NCBI GenBank assembly: GCA_002337215.1
Contig: DDFO01000031.1
Location: forward strand, 42,970-50,944
From: Phycisphaerales bacterium UBA1926
GTDB lineage: Bacteria > Planctomycetota > Phycisphaerae > Phycisphaerales > UBA1924
DNA length: 7,975 nucleotides
Direction of reading: 5' to 3'
Position numbers and translations under genes: made by a program. Position 1 is the stretch's first letter. Each line of letters opens with the position of its first letter. A model generated the notes under the pieces. That model saw only the letters and a list, made by a program, of their open reading frames with translations. It did not search any database and was not told the DNA's origin. Shown in pieces: positions 1 to 5,351 of the stretch.

Positions 1-57
1 CTCGACCTCGCCGACCTGCAGACGTTCGTCCAGGCGTTCCTGGGGGGTTGCCCGTAA
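1..57 (+). CDS. C-terminal end of a probable GC-type dockerin-anchored secreted protein (partial)
   Basis: Only the last 18 codons and a TAA stop are in the window; the gene begins upstream. The tail reads LDLADLQTFVQAFLGGCP. It has the 'LDLADxxxFVxAFxxGC' pattern that ends many secreted proteins of Phycisphaerales planctomycetes, an EF-hand/dockerin-like repeat finishing in Gly-Cys. Such tails sit on otherwise unrelated exported proteins and are thought to act in surface attachment or sorting; the function of this protein cannot be judged from 18 residues. A strong intrinsic terminator lies 99 bases downstream on the same strand, which supports a real gene end. The frame and stop are seen directly; the family assignment rests on remembered motif resemblance. 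Confidence 0.6.
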   Translation, partial: LDLADLQTFVQAFLGGCP

Positions 58-156
58 GAGGCGATCCGCGTTGACCCCGCCGAGCGTGCATGCCCGCACG
101 GCGAAACACCACTGCGAAGTGCGGGTCGAGAAGGGCGGATGAGAAGAGCGCATGCG

Positions 157-187
157 GAGGGCCCGGGGACTTCCCCGGGCCTTCTTT
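157..187 (+). terminator. Intrinsic terminator after the left-edge gene
   Basis: A perfect 9-bp G+C stem (160-168 with 173-181) closes a 4-base ACTT loop. It can be extended outward by a G-U pair (159/182), an A-U pair (158/183) and a G-C pair (157/184). The T-rich run TTCTTT follows on the + strand only, so it reads as the terminator of the rightward gene ending at 57. On the minus strand no T-run follows, so it is a poor terminator for the leftward anti-sigma gene ending at 247. Confidence 0.8.
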
Positions 188-246
188 GTGCGCTCGGCTT
201 TGTGAGCTCAGCCGTGTCGGTCACCCGACTCGCGGTTCCGCCCGCC

Positions 247-1014
247 TCACTCGCGGTCGAGCAGACCCAGCACCACCGGCTGATCGAGAGGTGAGATCTC
301 GTAGGCCGTCACCCCGCCGAACCGCTTGGTGTGGACCCGGACCGGCGCCGACGCCCCCCCGGGAGGCGCGACCCGATCGGGCTCGCCGTGCCCCTTCTCG
401 CGGAAGTAGACGACGATCGGTGTGCCGTCGGGTGATCGCGCGTAGAGCAGCCGGGGCAGGTCGTCGGACGCGCCCGGGTTGTAGTCGCCCCCGAGCACGT
501 CCCAGCCCACGAGCGAGACGCCGACGTTCGCCGCGAGCGTGAAGTCCGCGCCGATCGGCTCGTCGAGCGTCGTTGTGGTGTAGTCGAGGAACTTCTCGGG
601 GGTGTCGCACACCACCGCCGGCTCGAGATTCGTGGCGGCCTGCCGGTAGATGAACGCCGCGCTGGGGACCTCGTACACCGTCCCCGATCCGATCCTCATC
701 CAGACCCCAGCCGTCGCGAGCAGCAACGCCGCGGCCACCGCGTACGGCAACCAGCCGCGAGGCGAGCTCGACGCCGCGGCGCGGCGAGCACCCGCGAACT
801 CCAGCGGATCCGGAGGCGGCTCGATCGACCCGGCCGACCCGGCCTGTTCGCCGAACACTTCCCGCAGCCCGGCCTCGATCGTGCGCACGTTGCCGACAGC
901 CTTTGCCAAATCGGGGTCACGGCGCATCTCGGCCTCGAAGGCCGCGGTCTCGGCGGCGGAGAGCTCACCGTCGAGGTACGCGTTCGCGCGCTCGTCGAAG
1001 GTTCCCTCACGCAT
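247..1014 (-). CDS. Membrane anti-sigma factor partnering the adjacent ECF sigma factor
   Basis: This 255-residue protein is probably the membrane-bound inhibitor of the ECF sigma factor encoded just upstream. Residues 1-55 form the cytoplasmic sigma-binding region, recognisable by the 'AYLDGELSAAETAAFEAEM' stretch typical of anti-sigma N-termini. Residues 88-107 are a single hydrophobic transmembrane helix. Residues 115-255 should be outside the cytoplasmic membrane; their 'GWDVLGGDY ... LLYARSPDGTPIVVYF' pattern resembles the sensor domain of proteobacterial transmembrane anti-sigma factors. The N-terminal region has no cysteine and lacks the HxxxCxxC zinc motif; the only cysteine in the protein is Cys136 in the outer domain. 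The ATG start is supported by a perfect AAGGAGG six bases upstream and by the 8-base overlap with the sigma gene. Upstream in-frame codons lie inside the sigma gene and are rejected. The signal sensed is unknown. Confidence 0.8.
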   Translation of the reverse strand: MREGTFDERANAYLDGELSAAETAAFEAEMRRDPDLAKAVGNVRTIEAGLREVFGEQAGSAGSIEPPPDPLEFAGARRAAASSSPRGWLPYAVAAALLLATAGVWMRIGSGTVYEVPSAAFIYRQAATNLEPAVVCDTPEKFLDYTTTTLDEPIGADFTLAANVGVSLVGWDVLGGDYNPGASDDLPRLLYARSPDGTPIVVYFREKGHGEPDRVAPPGGASAPVRVHTKRFGGVTAYEISPLDQPVVLGLLDRE

Positions 1015-1645
1015 CAGAACCTCCTTCCATCGCAGCGTCCTTTCCGTCCAGCTTCGCGGCGAGCGCCGCCCTGGCCCTGAAGACATGGCTCCGCGCCGTT
1101 GCCGCCGGGATCTCGAGCATCGCCGCGATCTCGTCGTAGCCGTGCCCGTGGACGACCCGCAGCACGAGGCATGCCCCCTGAACAGGTCCGAGCGCATCCA
1201 CGGCGTTGCGGAGATCTTCGCGGAATCCGTCGGGATAGTCGATCCGCAGCGTTGCGGGCCCGCCATCGCCCCGATCGCCGCCGTGTCCGGGCCGGACGCG
1301 CGGGTTCTCGGTCGGGCTCCCGGACTGGGTGTCACGATAGGGATCGCGCTCGATGGTCTCGGCGTTGGCGAGCCGGAGGATCCGTTCGTCGGCGCGCTTC
1401 CGGCCCCGGCGGTGGTTGCGGGCGACGCCGCGCACGATCGCGCTCATCCACGCGTTGAAGTTCGTCCCCGCGTCGAATCGGTCGAGCCGTTCGAGCGCAA
1501 CGATCGCGGCCTTCTGAACGACATCGTCCGCCTCGTCGCGCGCGCCCTGCGCTCGCGCCACCATCAACAGCGACGGGTAGGCCGACCGATAGGCATCGCT
1601 GAACGCCTCGGGGGAGAGCCGGGATTGTGCGCGCTGGCGTGCCAT
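1007..1645 (-). CDS. ECF-type RNA polymerase sigma factor
   Basis: This 212-residue protein has the two-domain layout of extracytoplasmic-function sigma-70 factors, which redirect RNA polymerase to stress or envelope promoters. Residues about 15-82 are region 2 (DEADDVVQKAAIVALERLDRF, then FNAWMSAIVRGVARNHRR, matching the core-binding and -10 recognition helices). Residues about 143-200 are region 4, with a helix-turn-helix around GYDEIAAMLEIPAATARSHVFRAR that reads the -35 element. The roughly 60-residue linker is Gly/Arg/Asp-rich and longer than usual. The ATG at 1645 is preferred because region 2 begins about a dozen residues later, as in the family, and because it starts 13 bases after the dehydrogenase stop. 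A GTG at 1702 would add 19 residues and overlap that gene by 44 bases. No good Shine-Dalgarno is seen at either start, so translation may depend on the upstream gene. The downstream overlapping gene is its probable inhibitor. Confidence 0.88.
   Translation of the reverse strand: MARQRAQSRLSPEAFSDAYRSAYPSLLMVARAQGARDEADDVVQKAAIVALERLDRFDAGTNFNAWMSAIVRGVARNHRRGRKRADERILRLANAETIERDPYRDTQSGSPTENPRVRPGHGGDRGDGGPATLRIDYPDGFREDLRNAVDALGPVQGACLVLRVVHGHGYDEIAAMLEIPAATARSHVFRARAALAAKLDGKDAAMEGGSDA
1015..1026 (-). promoter_or_regulatory. Strong ribosome binding site inside the 3' end of the sigma gene
   Basis: On the minus strand AAGGAGG (1026-1020) sits five bases (TTCTG) before the anti-sigma ATG at 1014. 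It lies within the last codons of the sigma gene, whose TGA stop (1009-1007) is downstream of the ATG. This arrangement suits translational coupling and stoichiometric production of sigma and anti-sigma. It also fixes the anti-sigma start. Confidence 0.85.
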
Positions 1646-1658
1646 CCGTGCCGCAAGC

Positions 1659-2654
1659 CTACGAGACTCTGGGCGCAGAAACGAGATTCGGCGGGGTCTC
1701 ACCCCTGAGGATCGCGCCGGCGTTGTCGGCCACCATCTGCGTCATCGCCTCGCGGAAACGGACCTCGGCGGACCCGATGTGGGGCGTCATCGTCACGTTG
1801 TCGAGACCCACCAGACCCGGGTGGATCTCGGGCTCGCGCTCAAAGACGTCCAGCCCCGCCCCCCAGATCTGCTTGTTCGCCAGCGCCTCGGCCAGCGCGG
1901 CCTCGTCGATCACCGGGCCCCGCGCCGTGTTGACGAGGATCGCGGTCTTCTTCATGAGCCCCAGCCGGCGGGCGTCGATGAGGTGGCGCGTCTGGTCGGT
2001 CAGCGGCGTGTGCACGCTGACAACGTCAGCCCGAGCGAGCCCGTCGTCGAGTTCGACACGCTCGCCCGCGAGCGGGGCGAGCTCGAAGTTCCAGTGCCGG
2101 CTGCGGGCGGTGTAGAGGATGCGCATGCCCCACGCCGTGGCGCGTGCGGCGACCGCGTAGCCGATCCGGCCCGCGCCGACGATCAGGAGTGTGCGCCCGG
2201 TCAGGTCCATGCCCATGAACTCGCCCATGCCGAGCGGGCCGTTTGCTTTCCACGCGCCCGTGCGCGCGAAGCGGTCCCCCTCGATGAGCCTGCGGGCGAC
2301 CGCGAGAACGAGCATCCAGGCGATGTCGGCGGTGCCCTCGGTCACGGCGTCCGGGGTGTTGGTCACCTGAACGCCCCGTTCGCGGCACGCGTCCAGATCG
2401 ATGTTATTGAATCCCACGGCGAAATTGCAGACGCCCTTGAGGCCCTCGCCCGCGGCGTCGAGCATCGCGGCGTCGACCTTGTCGGCGAACATGCTCACCA
2501 GAATGTCCGCGCCCGCGATGAACCGGCGGAGGTCTTCGGGCGCGGGGTGGGTGTCGCCCAGGGTGCGCACCTCGGCACCGGGGACTTCGAGCGTGCCGGG
2601 GACGGCACGGGAGACGGCGACGATCGGGGTTTTCGATGGCGTCTGGTCGGTCAT
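1659..2654 (-). CDS. D-2-hydroxyacid dehydrogenase, glyoxylate/hydroxypyruvate reductase type
   Basis: This 331-residue protein belongs to the D-isomer-specific 2-hydroxyacid dehydrogenases, soluble enzymes that interconvert 2-keto acids and D-2-hydroxy acids with NAD(P)H. The substrate-binding half carries NFAVGFNNIDLDACRERGV (about 77-94) and the NTPDAVTEGTAD helix start (99-110). The Rossmann motif is VGAGRIG (159-165). The catalytic trio is visible: Arg245 in NTARGPVID, Glu274 in FEREPE and His292 in PHIGSA. After the second Rossmann strand the sequence is YTARS, with Arg184 where NAD-specific enzymes have Asp; human GRHPR has a similar arginine and prefers NADPH, so NADPH use is inferred. 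The family resemblance is closer to glyoxylate/hydroxypyruvate reductase than to SerA, because there is no ACT or other C-terminal regulatory domain. The ATG at 2654 gives a normal N-terminus, though its Shine-Dalgarno is weak. It is the first gene of a leftward unit with the sigma factor; substrate identity is not proven. Confidence 0.88.
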   Translation of the reverse strand: MTDQTPSKTPIVAVSRAVPGTLEVPGAEVRTLGDTHPAPEDLRRFIAGADILVSMFADKVDAAMLDAAGEGLKGVCNFAVGFNNIDLDACRERGVQVTNTPDAVTEGTADIAWMLVLAVARRLIEGDRFARTGAWKANGPLGMGEFMGMDLTGRTLLIVGAGRIGYAVAARATAWGMRILYTARSRHWNFELAPLAGERVELDDGLARADVVSVHTPLTDQTRHLIDARRLGLMKKTAILVNTARGPVIDEAALAEALANKQIWGAGLDVFEREPEIHPGLVGLDNVTMTPHIGSAEVRFREAMTQMVADNAGAILRGETPPNLVSAPRVS

Positions 2655-2738
2655 GTGGGTAGGCTAGCCGGGCTCGTCGCACGGCACCGTGCGCACGGGC
2701 CCGCCCCGCGACCCTGGGCCCGACTGCGAGCGCGACGC
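2655..2738. promoter_or_regulatory. Divergent intergenic region between the dehydrogenase and EEP genes
   Basis: Eighty-four GC-rich bases separate two divergently read genes, so both promoters should lie here or inside the flanking genes. I see no convincing -35/-10 pair on either strand. Two inverted repeats are present: a 6-bp pair at 2679-2684/2687-2692 and a 7-bp pair at 2696-2702/2716-2722 with a 13-base loop. Either could be an operator or a leader hairpin; neither is assigned. Confidence 0.35.
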
Positions 2739-3497
2739 GTGAAGATGCTGACCTGGAACATCATGCACGGGGGCGGGGCGAACCGCCTGCCCTGGATCGG
2801 GCTCGCGCTGCTCGACTGGGCACCGGACGTGATCGCGATCACCGAGTTCCGGCGGGCACGGGGCGGAGCGCTGCGGGCCGTCCTGGCCGACCACGGCTGG
2901 AAACACCAGGCGCACGCGTCGGGGAAACCCGGCGAGAACCTGGTGTTCGTGGCGTCGCGCACGCCGATGACCCGCGTGGACACGCACGACGAACTGGGCG
3001 GGCTGCGCGCGAGGCTGCTGACGGTCGAACTCGCCTGCGGGACGGGCGTCACCGCGGCGCACATCCCCGACGCGCGGCGGAGCGACACCGGCGGGATGGC
3101 CGCGCGGACGGCGGTGTGGCGCGCCTTGTTGCGGCGTGCGCGCGCGGCGCGGCACGGCCGGCACGTCGTGCTGGGGGATCTGAACACCGGTCGGCACCGG
3201 CTCGACGAGGCGGGCGCGACGTTCTCGTGCACCGCGTTGCTGGGCGAATTGGTGTCGATGGGGTACATCGACGCGTGGCGGGCCGTGCACGGCGCGCGGG
3301 CGAGGCAGGGTTCATGGATCAGCCACGCCGGCGGCGCGTTCCGGCTGGATCATGCGCTCGTGAGCGGCTCGCTCGCGGGCGCGGTGCGAGGGGCGGAATA
3401 TGGGCAGAATGCCCTGAAAACAAGGCTTTCTGACCATGCCCCGCTGGTTGTCGAGCTGGCTTCGGAGCGTGCTGACCGGTCGCCTGCGGCGGCGTGA
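2739..3497 (+). CDS. Endonuclease/exonuclease/phosphatase (EEP) superfamily protein
   Basis: This 252-residue protein has the DNase I-like EEP fold, a metal-dependent phosphoesterase family whose members cut DNA, RNA, phosphoinositides or other phosphodiesters. The signature residues appear in order: Asn7 in MLTWNIMHGG, Glu36 in AITEFRR (metal ligand), His108 in AAHIPD, Asp147 and Asn149 in GDLNT, Asp204-His205 in FRLDHAL, and the closing Asp232-His233 in LSDHAPL. All core catalytic positions are present, so an active enzyme is likely; the substrate cannot be told from sequence. The GTG at 2739 gives the usual family opening MKMLTWN. The ATG two codons later (2745) is the alternative. The reading frame stays open far upstream, but that part is antisense to the dehydrogenase and has no family match. 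There is no signal peptide or membrane segment, so it should be cytoplasmic. It appears to be monocistronic. Confidence 0.82.
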   Translation: MKMLTWNIMHGGGANRLPWIGLALLDWAPDVIAITEFRRARGGALRAVLADHGWKHQAHASGKPGENLVFVASRTPMTRVDTHDELGGLRARLLTVELACGTGVTAAHIPDARRSDTGGMAARTAVWRALLRRARAARHGRHVVLGDLNTGRHRLDEAGATFSCTALLGELVSMGYIDAWRAVHGARARQGSWISHAGGAFRLDHALVSGSLAGAVRGAEYGQNALKTRLSDHAPLVVELASERADRSPAAA

Positions 3498-3512
3498 ACG
3501 CGCCGGTTCGGC

Positions 3513-3542
3513 CGGGCGCTGACGCCCGCATCGTGCTGTTTT
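3513..3542 (+). terminator. Possible weak terminator after the EEP gene
   Basis: A 6-bp GC stem (3513-3518 with 3523-3528) and a CTGA loop begin 16 bases after the EEP stop codon. The T-run (3539-3542) starts about ten bases after the stem, which is further than in a canonical intrinsic terminator, so termination here is only possible. Confidence 0.35.
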
Positions 3543-3663
3543 GAAGGGTGTTTTTGGGCGGGTGCGCAAAAAACTCTTGAAAAATAGGGCGAAACGGGAA
3601 GTAGGACCGATATTGTCGTCGTTCTCGGCCGGATGGAGAGGCCGAGCGAACCACTACTCGGAG
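3535..3663 (+). promoter_or_regulatory. AT-richer leader/promoter region and ribosome binding site of the HU gene
   Basis: The stretch from about 3535 to 3600 is clearly richer in A and T (TTTTGAAGGG, GTTTTTGG, CAAAAAACTCTTGAAAAATA) than its GC-rich surroundings, as expected for the promoter of a highly expressed gene. TTGAAA at 3577-3582 could be a -35 box, but no good -10 sits at the right spacing (the best is TAGGAC near 3602), so the exact promoter is unresolved. GGAG at 3660-3663 lies nine bases before the HU ATG at 3673 and is the likely ribosome binding site. Confidence 0.4.
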
Positions 3664-3672
3664 TTTCACACC

Positions 3673-4089
3673 ATGGCCAAGAAGACCACCAAGAAGAAGA
3701 CCACCAAGAAGGTCGCGAAGAAGCCCGCGGCCCGCGCCGCCGCCCCGGCCGCGCACAAGCCGGCCCGGATCACCAGCGCCAAGGAGAAGCCGCGCACGAA
3801 GAGCGAGATCCTGACCATTCTTGCCGATCACGCGGGGATCACGAAGAAGCAGGCCGCCACCGTCTTCGACACGATGGGCACCATGATCCAGGCGGACCTC
3901 AAGAAGGGCGCGGCCGGGGCGTTCACCGTGCCCGGCATGATGAAGGTCACCGTGCAGCGCAAGCCGGCGACGAAGGCCCGCAAGGGCATCAACCCGTTCA
4001 CCAAGGAAGAGGTCATGTTCAAGGCCAAGCCGGCCCGCAATGTGGTCAAGGTCCGCCCGATGAAGGGCCTGAAGGATCTGGTTGCCTAA
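3673..4089 (+). CDS. HU-family DNA-binding protein with a lysine-rich N-terminal tail
   Basis: This 138-residue protein joins a basic tail (residues 1-41: repeated KKTTKKKTTKK, then Ala/Pro-rich) to an HU/IHF domain (about 42-137). HU dimers bend and compact DNA in the nucleoid. Evidence for the domain: KSEILTILADHAGITKKQAATVFDTM matches the HU helical base, PGMMKVTVQRKP the sheet, GINPFTKEE (105-113) the DNA-inserting arm with the conserved Asn107-Pro108, and VRPMKGLKDLV the final helix. Classic HU is about 90 residues, so the excess is the tail, which resembles eukaryotic H1 and the tailed HU proteins of mycobacteria, although theirs is C-terminal. An N-terminal tail is something I associate with planctomycete HUs. 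The ATG at 3673 is chosen because it follows GGAG and begins the tail; a TTG far upstream would extend the protein into unrelated leader sequence. A strong terminator downstream suggests a single-gene transcript. Confidence 0.92.
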   Translation: MAKKTTKKKTTKKVAKKPAARAAAPAAHKPARITSAKEKPRTKSEILTILADHAGITKKQAATVFDTMGTMIQADLKKGAAGAFTVPGMMKVTVQRKPATKARKGINPFTKEEVMFKAKPARNVVKVRPMKGLKDLVA

Positions 4090-4098
4090 TCGGGTCGC

Positions 4099-4119
4099 CT
4101 GATCGGGTCGCCCGATCAG
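4099..4119 (+). other. Perfect 9-bp hairpin just after the HU stop codon
   Basis: CTGATCGGG (4099-4107) and CCCGATCAG (4111-4119) pair perfectly around a TCG loop, starting ten bases after the HU TAA. There is no T-run after it, so it is more likely a 3' mRNA-stabilising or processing hairpin than a terminator. It overlaps two direct copies of ATCGGGTCGCC spaced 13 bases apart (4089-4099 and 4102-4112). Confidence 0.6.
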
Positions 4120-4136
4120 CTTCCGCGACGATGAAT

Positions 4137-4157
4137 CGATCAGCGACTGACTGATCG
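4137..4157 (+). other. Second hairpin in the HU 3' region
   Basis: CGATCAG (4137-4143) pairs with CTGATCG (4151-4157) around a 7-base loop. It is the middle of three successive stem-loops between the HU stop codon and its terminator. It shares the GATCAG/CTGATC core with the first hairpin, so alternative pairings between the two are possible. No function is assigned. Confidence 0.45.
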
Positions 4158-4180
4158 TCAGGATTCGATCTCCCACCACG

Positions 4181-4211
4181 CGGCCCGGGTCATCTCGCCC
4201 CGGGCCGTTTT
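4181..4211 (+). terminator. Intrinsic terminator of the HU gene
   Basis: A perfect 9-bp stem, CGGCCCGGG (4181-4189) with CCCGGGCCG (4199-4207), has a 9-base loop and is followed at once by TTTT and, four bases later, another TTTT. The T-run is on the + strand side, so it ends the rightward HU transcript. It lies 91 bases after the stop codon. On the opposite strand, where kdsD transcripts arrive, there is a hairpin but no U-run. Confidence 0.85.
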
Positions 4212-4255
4212 CTCGTTTTGATCCCGTTGCCGAGCAGGGCTTGTGGGCCCGGCCC

Positions 4256-4285
4256 TTGACGAGTTTCAGTCTTTGACGAGTTTCA
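4256..4285. repeat. 13-bp direct repeat across the kdsD stop codon
   Basis: TTGACGAGTTTCA occurs at 4256-4268 and again at 4273-4285, a spacing of 17 bases. On the minus strand the first copy encodes the end of kdsD and the second copy supplies the TGA stop plus sequence beyond it. It looks like a small tandem duplication at the gene end. Confidence 0.8.
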
Positions 4286-5351
4286 TGGCGATGAGGTCCT
4301 GGACGTCGAGGAGGCCGACGGGTTTGCCTTCGGCATCGACGACGGGGATCTCGTCTTGCCGGTGCTCGCGGATCATCGCGACGGCGTCGCGGGCGAGGGC
4401 GGTGTCGGGGAGGGATCGCGGGGATGCGGTCATCGCGTCGCTGATCGGTCGGTCGAGGGCGGCGCGGTCTCGGCGGACAAGGCGGCGGAGGTCGGAGTCG
4501 GTGAAGATCCCCGCGAGGACGCCCGAGCCGGGCTCGACGATCAGCATCGCGCCGGGGCGGCGCTCGATCGTCGCGGCGTGCTCGAGCGCGTCGGTGATGG
4601 TCTCGGTCGGTTCGATGAGCGGGAGGTTCTCGCCCGCCTTGAAGCGCAGAAGCTCGGTGATGGGGCGGAGCAGGCCGCCCAGTTGGCCCCCGGGGTGGCG
4701 GCGCTGGAAATCCTGATCGGTGAACGAACGCCGGCGGGCAACCGCGAGAGCGAGGGCGTCGCCCAGCGCGAGAGTGACCGTGGTGCTGCTGGTTGGGGCG
4801 ACGAGGGACTGACCCTCGAAATCCCTGGCGGCTTCGTCGTCGACGAGCTCGGCGAGGGTCGCGTCGGCGAGCCGCTCGAGCCCGGAGGGGGCCTGCGCTG
4901 CATCGCTCTGATCGGGCCTGCCCCTCGTGATCGCGATGATCGGCAGCCCGTCCTGCTTGAGGATCGCGGCGAGCGCACAGACCTCCTCGGTCTCCCCCGA
5001 GTGGCTGATGCAGATCGCGACATCGGCGGAACGGAACCGGCCCAGATCGCCGTGCGCCGCCTCGGTCGGATGGACGGCGTGGGCGGGGATGCCGAGCGAC
5101 GACATGGTCGCGGCGATCTTCTGGCCGACAAGCCCCGATTTGCCGAGCCCGCTGACGAGCACCGTGCCACCAGCGCTGGTGGCCTTCTCGATGAGATCGA
5201 CGGCGCGGGCAAAGTCGGCGGCGTGGGAGCCCAGCAGCGCGTCGGCGGCTCGACGGATCGCGTCCGCCTCGTCGGTGAGGACCTTCGCGGCGAAGGCCGA
5301 CTCGGCCTGCGAACCCGGGCTCGGCTCGGTCTTTTGGGCTGTTCCCTTCAT
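4266..5351 (-). CDS. kdsD: D-arabinose-5-phosphate isomerase (KdsD/KpsF/GutQ family)
   Basis: This 361-residue cytoplasmic enzyme should convert D-ribulose-5-phosphate to D-arabinose-5-phosphate, the first step towards Kdo for lipopolysaccharide. Residues about 50-205 are the SIS sugar-isomerase domain: SGLGKSGLVGQKIAATMSS (67-85) with the conserved Lys71, HPTEAAHGDLG (94-104) with His100, SHSGETEE (116-123), and PTSSTT (186-191) before LALGDALALAV. HPGG (219-222) holds the second conserved histidine, His219. Two CBS domains follow (about 235-292 and 302-357), giving the usual family architecture; these may bind a regulatory nucleotide or sugar. The segment between the SGE motif and PTSSTT is roughly a dozen residues longer than I recall for E. 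coli KdsD and lacks its usual Ala-Cys-Pro. The ATG at 5351 is the natural start; the open frame further upstream is antisense to scpA. It is divergent from scpA and has no Kdo-pathway neighbours here. GutQ-type paralogues catalyse the same reaction. Confidence 0.9.
   Translation of the reverse strand: MKGTAQKTEPSPGSQAESAFAAKVLTDEADAIRRAADALLGSHAADFARAVDLIEKATSAGGTVLVSGLGKSGLVGQKIAATMSSLGIPAHAVHPTEAAHGDLGRFRSADVAICISHSGETEEVCALAAILKQDGLPIIAITRGRPDQSDAAQAPSGLERLADATLAELVDDEAARDFEGQSLVAPTSSTTVTLALGDALALAVARRRSFTDQDFQRRHPGGQLGGLLRPITELLRFKAGENLPLIEPTETITDALEHAATIERRPGAMLIVEPGSGVLAGIFTDSDLRRLVRRDRAALDRPISDAMTASPRSLPDTALARDAVAMIREHRQDEIPVVDAEGKPVGLLDVQDLIAMKLVKD

Noticed and set aside
1646..1702. 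GTG start for the sigma factor
   Set aside because: It would overlap the dehydrogenase by 44 bases with no Shine-Dalgarno, and the extra 19 residues precede the normal start of region 2.
650..1708. 352-codon open frame on the + strand
   Set aside because: It is antisense to the sigma and anti-sigma genes, which have clear family motifs; the translation is Arg/Ala/Pro-rich without any domain.
2679..2722. Inverted repeats as an operator for the divergent genes
   Set aside because: No regulator is encoded beside them, no promoter boxes could be placed, and stems of this size are common in GC-rich DNA.
1779..2738. Open frame extending the EEP gene far upstream on the + strand
   Set aside because: It is antisense to the well-supported dehydrogenase, has no recognisable protein pattern, and the family start MKMLTWN is at 2739. 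High GC keeps such frames open.
3541..3672. TTG start that would add 44 residues to HU
   Set aside because: The extension covers the AT-richer leader and ribosome binding site and does not resemble HU; ATG at 3673 follows GGAG.
3319..4179. 286-codon minus-strand frame over HU
   Set aside because: It is antisense to the HU gene and to the end of the EEP gene, with Leu/Gly-rich shadow composition and no ribosome binding site.
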